Shown: positions 26,778-34,394 of the stretch, piece by piece | How positions within the stretch are numbered: the first letter of the stretch is position 1 | Layout of the letters: each line of letters begins with the position of its first letter | Assembly: GCA_900314685.1 (NCBI GenBank) | Contig: OMWE01000002.1 | Coordinates: 64,577 to 128,576, forward strand | Direction: 5' to 3' | Source: an uncultured Actinomycetes bacterium | Lineage (GTDB): Bacteria > Actinomycetota > Coriobacteriia > Coriobacteriales > Atopobiaceae | DNA length: 64,000 nucleotides | Notes under the pieces: generated by a model | Told to the model about the DNA's origin: nothing | Databases searched by the model: none | Seen by the model: the letters and a program-made list of their open reading frames with translations, nothing else | Translations under genes and position numbers: made by a program

Positions 26778-26825
26778 ACGGGGTGCCGGGCATGCGTGCG
26801 ATCGTCCGGCACCCCGTTTGTTTGT
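26778..26825 (+). terminator. Terminator of arcD
   Basis: ACGGGGTGCCGG (26778-26789) pairs with CCGGCACCCCGT (26806-26817), then TTGTTTG. It ends just 16 bases before the next start codon, so read-through or attenuation could couple the downstream gene. Confidence 0.8.
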
Positions 26826-26841
26826 AAGGGAGGAGCGTCAC

Positions 26842-27966
26842 ATGAAAGTGCCCGTGATCGGTTGCGAGGATTGGCTCAACGTCTGGGAGAAGAGCGCGAC
26901 CTGGGACATCGCCCAATCGACCTTTGCCTCCTTCACTATGGACGAGCTTATGCAGCTCGATGGTGCAGGTGGAGCGAGTTTCTACGAGAGCCTTAATAGG
27001 GAAGTCATGAATTACGGCTGGATCGAGGGCTCCCCTGAGTTCAAGGAGGAGGTTGCCAAGCTGTACCGCCAGGACGTGTCGCCGACGCGTATTCTTCAGA
27101 CCAACGGCTGCACGGGTGCCAACCTCAATGCGTTGCACGTGCTGATCGAGCCGGGCGATCATGTGGTGGCGGAGTGGCCTACCTACACGCCGCTCTACGA
27201 GGTGCCTCGCATGCTGGGAGCGACCGTCGACTACTGGGAGCTCGAGGAGGAGCGCGGCTGGAAACCCGATATCGACAAGCTCAAGAGACTTGTGAAGCCC
27301 GAGACCAAGGTAATCTGCCTAAACAACGCCTCCAACCCCGTGGGTTGCATCCTGGATCGTGAGACGCTGGGTCAGGTGGCCGAGATCGCGGCATCGGTCG
27401 GCGCCTATGTGCTCTGCGACGAGGTGTATCTGCCCATGGAGGGCACCGAGGATTTTTATTCCATGCTCGACGTGTACGACAAGGCGATCGTCACCAACTC
27501 GATTTCCAAGACGTACTCGACCCCCGGCGCTCGCATCGGCTGGGTCGTCGCCGACGAGGAGGTTGCGCAAAAGGTCCGCGTGTACCGTGATTACTCCATG
27601 ATCTGCGCGGGTGTCTTCAACGACGTGCTCGCGACGTATGTGCTGCGCCATCGTGCACAGATTCTCGAGCGCAACCGGGCGATCTGCCGGACAAATCACA
27701 ATATCGTGGCGGAGTGGGTCAAGGACCAACCCCGTGTGAAGTGGAACGATCCCAGGGGCGTGTCCGTCTCGTACGCCCAGTTCGACATCCCCGAGAGCGA
27801 CGAGGAGTTCTGCAAGCGCATCCTTCGAGAGCGCGGCGTCCTCCTTGTCCCCGGCACCCGCTTCGAGCTGCCGAACGGCGCGCGGCTGGGCTATTGCTGC
27901 CATGAAGATGTCCTTCGTGAGGGACTGAAGCGGCTCGGTGAGGCGCTCGCGGAGTACGACAGATAA
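26842..27966 (+). CDS. PLP-dependent aminotransferase-fold enzyme, capreomycidine synthase (VioD)-like
   Basis: Fold-type I PLP enzyme, 374 residues. It has NPVG with the phosphate/ring Asn165, CDEVY with Asp193, the Schiff-base lysine Lys223 in SISKTYSTPGARIGW, and a C-terminal GVLLVPGTRFE segment. The opening EDWLN...DIAQST...FTMDEL and the RDY and LLVPG parts resemble VioD-type capreomycidine synthases and arginine-acting PLP oxidases more than common aspartate aminotransferases (recalled family pattern). Its place inside the arginine locus suggests an arginine or ornithine derivative as substrate (inference). Start behind AAGGGAGGAG. Confidence 0.82.
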   Translation: MKVPVIGCEDWLNVWEKSATWDIAQSTFASFTMDELMQLDGAGGASFYESLNREVMNYGWIEGSPEFKEEVAKLYRQDVSPTRILQTNGCTGANLNALHVLIEPGDHVVAEWPTYTPLYEVPRMLGATVDYWELEEERGWKPDIDKLKRLVKPETKVICLNNASNPVGCILDRETLGQVAEIAASVGAYVLCDEVYLPMEGTEDFYSMLDVYDKAIVTNSISKTYSTPGARIGWVVADEEVAQKVRVYRDYSMICAGVFNDVLATYVLRHRAQILERNRAICRTNHNIVAEWVKDQPRVKWNDPRGVSVSYAQFDIPESDEEFCKRILRERGVLLVPGTRFELPNGARLGYCCHEDVLREGLKRLGEALAEYDR

Positions 27967-28413
27967 CGCGTGTCTAGTTAAGATAGACAGCGAGACTCAT
28001 ATTGCAGCGGCAGGTTGTATGTGGGCCGGCATTCGTGTGAGGCGAGTGTCGGCCTATCATAAAGCGAGTGTCGGCCTATCATAAAAGTAGAATGATGTCA
28101 AGTGTCGTATCGACCTGCTCTTTTATTAATGGCTTACATATTAATGCAATATGAACAATAAATATGCAATTCATTGAAAAAATAACACTCAAGAATTAGT
28201 TGTGAACAACAGCGTAATGCCCATTATCCTGTATAAACAGTGCGAATAAGCGCTAGCATTCTGTATTGTATAAACTCACCGATAAAAATAGCCCGCTCAC
28301 CTTGTGGTGGAGTTGTGATATCTTCATTACGCTAACATTTCACACGTATTGCAAGTGTGTTTGTGGTGTTCTGTATGGTTTATGCGCCGCAAGGCGCGGA
28401 GAAAGGAGTGGCA
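27967..28413. other. Long AT-rich regulatory spacer upstream of the YfcC-like gene
   Basis: A 447-base spacer. The first part holds a weak hairpin and a tandem repeat. From about 28110 to 28350 it is AT-rich and carries TGTATAAAC twice (28230-28238 and 28267-28275), the short palindrome CTGTATAAACAG and TTGTGAACAACA-type symmetry. The same nonamer lies upstream of arcA. No gene is visible. Confidence 0.6.
28042..28085 (+). repeat. Perfect tandem direct repeat, 2 x 22 bp
   Basis: The 22-base unit starting GCGAGTGTCGGCC and ending ATCATAAA occurs at 28042-28063 and again at 28064-28085 without mismatch. It follows the aminotransferase stop by 75 bases. Either a recent slippage duplication or a paired protein-binding site. 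Confidence 0.9.
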
Positions 28414-29901
28414 ATGGCTGACGCAGCTAAGCCCAAGAAGAAGAGGGAGATGCTGACATCGTTCAGCATCATCTACATCCTCATGATCGCGGTCGTCCTC
28501 ATTTCATGGGCGTTCAACGGCCGTCCCACCGGTGCTCTCACCGAAGACGGTGCCCAGGAGGTCGTTGCCGGCGCAACGCTCGCCGACTTCACCATGGCGT
28601 CCGTCAATGGCTTCAACGACGCCGTCGCTGTCTGCCTCTTCGTCATGGTCCTCGGCGGCTTCCTCGCCATCGTCAACGAGACCAACGCCCTCAACGTCGG
28701 CATCAAGGCCCTCGTCAAGAAGATGCACGGTAGCGAGCTCAAGCTCATCCCCATCCTGATGTTCCTCTTCGCCATTCTCGGCTCTACCTACGGCTTCTGC
28801 GAGGAGACCGTCGGCTTCTACATCCTGCTTGCCGCCACCATGATGACTGCAGGTTTCGATCCTCTGACCGGCGTCATGATGATCCTGCTGGGCGCCGGCG
28901 TCGGCTGCCTGGGCTCCACCGTCAACCCCTTCGCCGTCGGCGCTGCCGTGGACGCGCTCGGTGCTGAGGGCGTCGACATCGCCGTCAACCAGGGCTACAC
29001 CATCGCCCTCGGTCTCATCCTCATGGTCGTCACCTGGGCCATCTGCTCCTTCATCGTCGTCCAGTATGCCAAGAAGGTCCGCGAGGACCCCTCCAAGACC
29101 CTCATGACCGAGGAGGAGCTCGAGGCTGCCAGGGAGGCCTACGGCAATGACATCGAGGCCGCCGGCGACGTCGCCCTGACCGGCAAGCAGAAGGCTGTTC
29201 TGTGGCTCTTCGGCCTCTCCTTCCTCATCATGATCCTCGGCTTTGTGCCCTGGGACTCCCTCGGCATCTATGCCTTCGCTGACGCCGACGGCAACCCCGG
29301 CTGGACCGCATTCCTGACCGGTCAGCCCCTCGGCTGGTGGTACTTCGCCGAGTCTACGACCTGGTTCCTGCTCATGGCCATCATCATCGGTGTGGTCTAC
29401 GGCTTCTCGGAGCACAAGATCGTCGACCTCTTCATGGCCGGCGCCGGCGACATGATGTCCGTCGTCCTGATCATCGCCGTCGCCCGTGGCGTGACCGTCA
29501 TCATGAACGCCACCCACCTGTCCAACCTCGTGCTCTACAGCGCCTCTCAGGCACTGGCCGGCACCTCGGGCATCGTCTACGCCATCGGCTCCTACGTCCT
29601 GTACTTCTTCCTGAGCTTCCTGATCCCGTCGACCTCCGGCATGGCCGGCGTCTCGATGCCGATCATGGGGCCCCTGACGGTCTCCCTGGGCTTCAACCCC
29701 GCCGTCATCATCATGGTCTTCTCCGCGGCCTCCGGCGTCGTCAACCTGATCACCCCGACCTCCGCTGCCATCATGGGCGGCCTGGCGCTCGCTCGCGTGC
29801 AGTACTCGACCTGGTTCAAGTTCTGCCTCAAGATCGTCGGCATCCTCTCGGTGGCCTGCATCATCATCCTCTCTATCGCCATGGTGGCTATCCCCGCATA
29901 G
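28414..29901 (+). CDS. YfcC/DcuC-family membrane transporter
   Basis: Integral membrane carrier of 495 residues with about 12 hydrophobic segments, of the YfcC (C4-dicarboxylate anaerobic carrier-like) family. Family-type segments are GSTYGFCEETVGFY, GAGVGCLGSTVNPFAVG, MNATHLSNLVL, FLIPSTSGMAGVSMPIMGPL and LITPTSAAIMGGLAL. Family members have been annotated as basic amino acid or arginine/ornithine antiporters as well as dicarboxylate carriers; the location favours an arginine-related substrate, a second antiporter beside arcD (inference). ATG 28414 follows GAAAGGAG. Confidence 0.87.
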   Translation: MADAAKPKKKREMLTSFSIIYILMIAVVLISWAFNGRPTGALTEDGAQEVVAGATLADFTMASVNGFNDAVAVCLFVMVLGGFLAIVNETNALNVGIKALVKKMHGSELKLIPILMFLFAILGSTYGFCEETVGFYILLAATMMTAGFDPLTGVMMILLGAGVGCLGSTVNPFAVGAAVDALGAEGVDIAVNQGYTIALGLILMVVTWAICSFIVVQYAKKVREDPSKTLMTEEELEAAREAYGNDIEAAGDVALTGKQKAVLWLFGLSFLIMILGFVPWDSLGIYAFADADGNPGWTAFLTGQPLGWWYFAESTTWFLLMAIIIGVVYGFSEHKIVDLFMAGAGDMMSVVLIIAVARGVTVIMNATHLSNLVLYSASQALAGTSGIVYAIGSYVLYFFLSFLIPSTSGMAGVSMPIMGPLTVSLGFNPAVIIMVFSAASGVVNLITPTSAAIMGGLALARVQYSTWFKFCLKIVGILSVACIIILSIAMVAIPA

Positions 29902-29945
29902 CCGAGGCTTGCAGCGCGACTTCGTTCGCAAGGGAATGATTGCAG

Positions 29946-29980
29946 AAGGACCCTCGCCCTACGGCGGGGGTCCTTTGTTG
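29946..29980 (+). terminator. Terminator of the YfcC-like gene
   Basis: A 13-bp stem with one G-T pair (29946-29958 with 29963-29975; outer arm AAGGACCC), 4-base loop, then TGTTG. Confidence 0.75.
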
Positions 29981-30065
29981 TCCACGGGCGCCGGGATGCG
30001 GCTGCACGCGGGAGGCCAAGCTGGTAAGCTGATGACTGGCCATGCACAGGGAAGGTTGATGACAC

Positions 30066-30554
30066 ATGGGATCGGGAAGAAAAAGCATACTCGGTGCGAC
30101 TTCGACGGCACTGATTGTCTTTGGTGCGGTAACCGCGGTCTTTGGCTGTGTGGCGCTCGTGTCGGGGCTGGGTACCTATGAGTATGCGGGGGAGGGCATC
30201 ACGCTCGGGCCCCTTCTGGTCGGGTGCGGGCTCATCCAAGCGATTCCGGGGCTGATCGGATACCTCTGGGACCGTGCGCACACGGATGACGGCTTCAAGC
30301 CTACGTTGGGCAGGGGAATCATAGCCGCCGTTGCGGCATTCGCCGGCCTTGCGATAGACCTCGGTGTCTTTGGCGTGCTGCGGTCTGTGTGCTTTGGAGG
30401 CGCCGCCGAACTCGCGCGTGCCCCGCAGTCCTTTCATACCGTCGCCGTGATCGGATTCGGCGCTTGCGTCGTGTCGATTGCGCTCTTGGTCGTCTTTATG
30501 GGCGGCATCATACTGATGCTGCGAGACGACGTCGCACTGATGGACGGTGAGTAG
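30066..30554 (+). CDS. Four-helix membrane protein of unknown function
   Basis: Not recognised. The 162-residue protein has four hydrophobic helices at about 9-35, 45-68, 82-106 and 124-151, with short charged loops (WDRAHTDDGFKP between helices 2 and 3). No catalytic motif is visible. The ATG at 30066 lies 10 bases after AGGGAAGG. A small Cys-rich protein gene begins one base after its stop, so the two are probably translated together. Confidence 0.75.
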   Translation: MGSGRKSILGATSTALIVFGAVTAVFGCVALVSGLGTYEYAGEGITLGPLLVGCGLIQAIPGLIGYLWDRAHTDDGFKPTLGRGIIAAVAAFAGLAIDLGVFGVLRSVCFGGAAELARAPQSFHTVAVIGFGACVVSIALLVVFMGGIILMLRDDVALMDGE

Positions 30555-30555
30555 C

Positions 30556-30765
30556 ATGTATGCGGGACAGGCACCAGCGATAGCGGGGTCGACGGCGGAG
30601 GAGCGCCGCGCGTGGGTAGAGGAGAGGTATCCCTGCATAGCGGATTGCGACGCCTGCGGCATATGCGCGATGTTCCACGGCAAGGACGCCTCGATCGCCC
30701 TCGCGGACTACATAAAGGGCCACAAGGAATACCTTGAGGTCATGCGTCAATATCGTCGTTACTGA
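30556..30765 (+). CDS. Small cysteine-rich protein of unknown function
   Basis: A 69-residue acidic protein. YPCIADCDACGICAMFHG (about residues 27-44) contains four cysteines in a C-x3-C-x2-C-x2-C pattern, which could bind iron-sulfur or zinc. A helical tail rich in Lys, Tyr and Glu follows (DYIKGHKEYLEVMRQYRRY). It directly follows the four-helix membrane protein gene. No family assigned. GTG at 30547 is an alternative start overlapping the previous gene. Confidence 0.7.
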   Translation: MYAGQAPAIAGSTAEERRAWVEERYPCIADCDACGICAMFHGKDASIALADYIKGHKEYLEVMRQYRRY

Positions 30766-30849
30766 TACTTTTCGATGGCGCGATTGATGTGCCGCGGCGC
30801 AGACGATGGCGTAAGATAAAGCGCGTTTCTTTGTGAGAGGGAGGCTCCT

Positions 30850-31902
30850 ATGCCAAATGAGGGCAGCTATGAGGCGGCGCTGCGCCGCAGCAACGAGATC
30901 CAGGCAGACCTGGACGTCGGCAAGACAGACAAGTACACGATGCTGACCGGCGACCGTCCGACGGGCCGGCTGCACCTGGGGCATTACTTCGGCACGCTGG
31001 TCGAGCGCGTGCGCCTGCAGAACATGGGCGTCAACACCAACATCATCATCGCAGACTACCAGGTCATCACGGACCGCGACACTACCGAGCATATCCAGGA
31101 CAACGTCTACAACATGGTCATGGACTACCTGGCGTGCGGCATCGATCCCGATAAGACCATGATATTCACGCATTCTGCGGTACCCGCGGAAAACCAGCTG
31201 CTCCTGCCCTTCCTGTCCCTCGTCTCCGAGGCGGAGCTCGAGCGCAACCCGACCGTCAAGGCGGAGCAGGAGGCCTCGGGCCACGCGCTGACCGGCCTGC
31301 TGCTGACCTACCCGGTCCATCAGGCGTGCGACATCCTCTTCTGCAAGGGCAACATCGTGCCCGTCGGTCGAGATCAGCTGCCCCATATCGAGGTCACGCG
31401 ACTGATCGCACGCCGTTTCAACGAGCGCTACGGCAAGGTGTTCCCGAGCGTAGACGGTCTCCTCACCTCGACGCCGCTGCTGCCTGGCCTCGACGGCCGC
31501 AAGATGAGCAAGTCCTACGGCAACGCCATCGCCATCTCCATGACGGAGGAGGAGACGGCAAAGCGCATCAAGAAGTCAAAGACGGACTCCGAGCGCAACA
31601 TCACCTTTGACCCCGTGAACCGACCCGAGATCTCAGGCCTCCTGTCGACCGCCGCCATCTGCAGCGGGCGCGACCCCAAGGAAATCGCAGATGAAATCGG
31701 CATGGGAGGCGCGGGTCAGCTCAAGAAATACGTGACGGAGGCAGTCAACGGCTACTTTGCCCCGATTCGCGAGCGTCGCCATGCCTACGAGAACGACCTC
31801 GACTATGTGAAGGACGTCCTGCACGACGGCAACCGCCGTGCGAACGAGATCGCAGAGCAGACACTCGCAGAGGTCCGCGAGGCGATGGGCATGGTGTACT
31901 AG
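30850..31902 (+). CDS. trpS: Tryptophanyl-tRNA synthetase
   Basis: Class I aminoacyl-tRNA synthetase charging tRNA-Trp, 350 residues. The HIGH-type motif is GRLHLGH, the KMSKS motif is intact in LDGRKMSKSYGNAI, and the ADYQVITDRD and VPVGRDQLPHIEVTR segments form the active site. Start behind GAGAGGGAGG. No tryptophan biosynthesis genes lie in the window. Confidence 0.95.
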   Translation: MPNEGSYEAALRRSNEIQADLDVGKTDKYTMLTGDRPTGRLHLGHYFGTLVERVRLQNMGVNTNIIIADYQVITDRDTTEHIQDNVYNMVMDYLACGIDPDKTMIFTHSAVPAENQLLLPFLSLVSEAELERNPTVKAEQEASGHALTGLLLTYPVHQACDILFCKGNIVPVGRDQLPHIEVTRLIARRFNERYGKVFPSVDGLLTSTPLLPGLDGRKMSKSYGNAIAISMTEEETAKRIKKSKTDSERNITFDPVNRPEISGLLSTAAICSGRDPKEIADEIGMGGAGQLKKYVTEAVNGYFAPIRERRHAYENDLDYVKDVLHDGNRRANEIAEQTLAEVREAMGMVY

Positions 31903-31909
31903 ACCGTCT

Positions 31910-32485
31910 TCACCGACGCGGTGGGTTTGCGTTCAGTATCTGTCTGGCCCGGCGCCAATGCGGATAGTACGTGTCCATGAGGGCATAGAACTCCGCATTG
32001 TGCGCCGATACCCTCAGGTGGCACAGCTCGTGGACGACGACGGACTCGAGACAGACAGAAGGCAGGCGGGCGAGCTCGGTGTTGATGGTGATAACGCCGG
32101 TCTTGACGTTGCAGGAGCCCCAACGGCTCACCATGTGGCGTAGGCGCCAGCGGGAGCACCTGACACCCATTGCCGTCTCGTAGCGGCCAAAGATCTCGGG
32201 AAGTTTGTCTTCGAGTGTCTCTTTATCGCTTTGAATGGACTCCGGGGTGAGTGACGTCCCTTGCGCCTGGGCCGTTTGTCTTGCAAGCTCCTGCTGGGCC
32301 TTGACCCAATCGATGCGAGAGGCGAAAAACTGCTCGGCGAGCTCTCGCGAGCAGCGATAGGGGATGGAGAGGCGCACGCTGCCGTCCGGCCGTACGCGCA
32401 GGTTCATGCGTTTGACGTGGTCACGGACCAAGAGGACCTCGATGCCGCAGAGGGTTGTCTTTTGCGAAGTCTGTTTGTTTCGCAT
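31910..32485 (-). CDS. YgjP-like metal-dependent hydrolase (DUF45/SprT-like)
   Basis: Predicted zinc metalloprotein of the YgjP/DUF45 family, about 191 residues. The zinc motif HELCHLRVSAHNAEFYALM contains HExxH and a downstream His, and RWGSC and VHELCHL are family hallmarks. The N-terminal part has VKRMNLRVRPDGSVRLSIPYR, also typical. The physiological substrate is unknown. The frame extends to 32605, but the ATG at 32485 fits the family; its GGAGG site is 12 bases away. It converges on trpS, with stop codons 7 bases apart. Confidence 0.86.
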   Translation of the reverse strand: MRNKQTSQKTTLCGIEVLLVRDHVKRMNLRVRPDGSVRLSIPYRCSRELAEQFFASRIDWVKAQQELARQTAQAQGTSLTPESIQSDKETLEDKLPEIFGRYETAMGVRCSRWRLRHMVSRWGSCNVKTGVITINTELARLPSVCLESVVVHELCHLRVSAHNAEFYALMDTYYPHWRRARQILNANPPRR

Positions 32486-32570
32486 GTTACGATACAACCT
32501 CCACAACTTCGGGCGTGATATTGTCCCCGATATGGCATGATATAACCGATGCGAAGAAAGGGGGCGCCGC

Positions 32571-33230
32571 ATGCCAAGCTCATACGGTACTGACGCGGGT
32601 ATCACCGCCCTCGAAGCGAGCTATCGACGACTCGCTCCGCTGCTCAATCCCGCCCGTCTCAGCCCCCGTCACAAGGAGCGGCTCGACAACGAGGCAATTT
32701 TGCATCTCAAGACCATGGAACTCTGGCGCCGTGCCCGCGTCGTGCTGCTGTGCCCGAGCGAGCAAAACGGCGTTGACATGGTCGCTCTGGCACAGGAGGC
32801 TTTTGACGCAAGCAAGCGCGTCGGACTCTGCGTGCGGCCCACGGATACGGATGACGATGGCTCTGGGGATGCGCCGATAGACTTTGTGGAGATCGTATCG
32901 GCGGACGAGGTCGAGAGTCAGCCCGCCCGTGTGCCGATGGTAGGCGCGTGGCACTCCGAGGGCGATACGACAGGTTTCGCCTGCGGTGAGCTCATGGATT
33001 CCGTCTGCATCGTACCGGGCCTCGTATTCGACGGGGAAGGGCACCGGATTGCTTCCGACGCGAGCGCGTGGGACAAATTCCTTGCATACTATCCGGGCCA
33101 TAAGGTGGCTCTGGTGCATTCCCTGCAGGTCAGCAGCAATCCGCTGCCTATCCGGGACGGCGATATCAGGGTCGACTATGTCGTGAGCGATGGCAGCGTA
33201 TGGAGATGCCGTCCTGACTCGATGCGATAG
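32571..33230 (+). CDS. 5-formyltetrahydrofolate cyclo-ligase-like protein with altered active-site loop
   Basis: A 219-residue protein resembling 5-formyl-THF cyclo-ligase, which converts 5-formyl-THF to methenyl-THF with ATP. The N-terminal Arg/Lys helix, the strand RARVVLLCPSEQNGVD and VPGLVFDGEGHRI with WDKFL fit the family. However, the usual glycine-rich R-x-G-x-G-x-G-Y-Y-D loop is replaced by RIASDASAWDKF (159-170). It may have lost ligase activity or changed its nucleotide binding. ATG 32571 is behind AAAGGGGG; the gene is divergent from the YgjP-like gene. Confidence 0.7.
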   Translation: MPSSYGTDAGITALEASYRRLAPLLNPARLSPRHKERLDNEAILHLKTMELWRRARVVLLCPSEQNGVDMVALAQEAFDASKRVGLCVRPTDTDDDGSGDAPIDFVEIVSADEVESQPARVPMVGAWHSEGDTTGFACGELMDSVCIVPGLVFDGEGHRIASDASAWDKFLAYYPGHKVALVHSLQVSSNPLPIRDGDIRVDYVVSDGSVWRCRPDSMR

Positions 33231-33318
33231 CTGGTCAAAAGGGCGGCAGGTGCCTGTCGCTGAAAGACCTCATCAAAAAGCCGACACGTAGAGCCATGCG
33301 GTACGCTGTCGCATAGTG

Positions 33319-34290
33319 CTATTCGGCGAGGTAGGCGTACAGGTCGAGGATTGCCTTGCGGTAGCCGGAGATGCCCATGCCCATCACGGTCTCAAAGCAG
33401 GCCTGGCGCACATAGGAGACCTGGCGGAATTTCTCGCGCTTGTCCACCTCGGAGATGTGCACCTCCACGGTCGGGATGCTGACCGCCTTGAGGGCGTCGA
33501 GGATGGCGACAGAGGTGTGCGTATAGGCGCCGGGATTGATCACGATGCCGTCATATACCTGGTAGGCATCTTGGATGCGGTCGACGATGTCGCCCTCATG
33601 GTTGGATTGGAAGCAGGAGCATTCGGCAAATCCCGCATCTGCCGCAGCTTTTTTGCAGGTCACGAGGATGTCGTCATAGGTCTCCACCCCGTAGATATCG
33701 GGCTCGCGAATACCGACCATATTGATATTGGGACCGTTTATCACGAGGAGGCGGAGGCCGCCGTCGCGCGCGTCGGACGAGGGCGACGGCGCGGCGTTGC
33801 TGCGTTCGGGGCCGACCTCGGAATCAGGGGCAACACTTTCCTGCTGGTCGTCGAGGTCGTCGAGCTTTGCCAGGTCGCTGAGGTCGTCATCGCTCGCGGG
33901 CTGGTTGCTCAGGGCGTCGGCGGATGTGGCGTCAGGCACGATTGTATTCCGCGAAGAGCTGATCTGCACCTTGAGGCTGGAGGGCAGGGGAGTGGTACCG
34001 ACAACGATGTCGGCATCCTCGGGACGCCGTCCCGTCAGGGAGACAAAGGAGTTGTACACCTCGTTTATCAGGCGCGGGCCAAAGACGACCTCTATGCCGT
34101 TGCTGCCACGGGCGGCAAGGCCAAGCACGCCGGGGATTTCCTCGAGCGAGGCGGTGTCGACGGCCTCGGGGTCGGCCAGGCGCAGGCGCAGACGCGTCAT
34201 GCACAGGGAATTCGACAGCACATTGTCGCGACCGCCGACGTTATCGAGCACGAGCTCTGCAATCCGATCGGTCGATACCTGCGCTGACAT
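33319..34290 (-). CDS. aroQ: PTS EIIB-like domain fused to type II 3-dehydroquinate dehydratase
   Basis: A 323-residue fusion. Residues about 7-86 match a glucose-type PTS EIIB domain: VGGRDNVLSNSLCMTRLRLRL with Cys30 at the position phosphorylated in EIIB(Glc), then EIPGVLGLAARG and IEVVFGP. Residues about 100-178 are a Ser/Asp-rich linker. Residues 179-323 are a complete AroQ: INGPNINMVGIREPDIYG with the catalytic Arg195 and Tyr200, FQSNHEGDIVDRI, NPGAYTHTS with the catalytic His, and VEVHISEVDKREKFR. The reading frame is open throughout. ATG 34290 has GGGAAGG upstream. Last gene of the minus-strand aromatic arm. Confidence 0.9.
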   Translation of the reverse strand: MSAQVSTDRIAELVLDNVGGRDNVLSNSLCMTRLRLRLADPEAVDTASLEEIPGVLGLAARGSNGIEVVFGPRLINEVYNSFVSLTGRRPEDADIVVGTTPLPSSLKVQISSSRNTIVPDATSADALSNQPASDDDLSDLAKLDDLDDQQESVAPDSEVGPERSNAAPSPSSDARDGGLRLLVINGPNINMVGIREPDIYGVETYDDILVTCKKAAADAGFAECSCFQSNHEGDIVDRIQDAYQVYDGIVINPGAYTHTSVAILDALKAVSIPTVEVHISEVDKREKFRQVSYVRQACFETVMGMGISGYRKAILDLYAYLAE

Positions 34291-34394
34291 GTATGGTCGC
34301 CTTCCCTTTATCATGGTTGCCTAACTTAATCAGTATAGGCGGGCAAAGAAGAGCGTTCTGCGGGGACCCTGTGAGAAACCGGCAAGCGGCGCGT

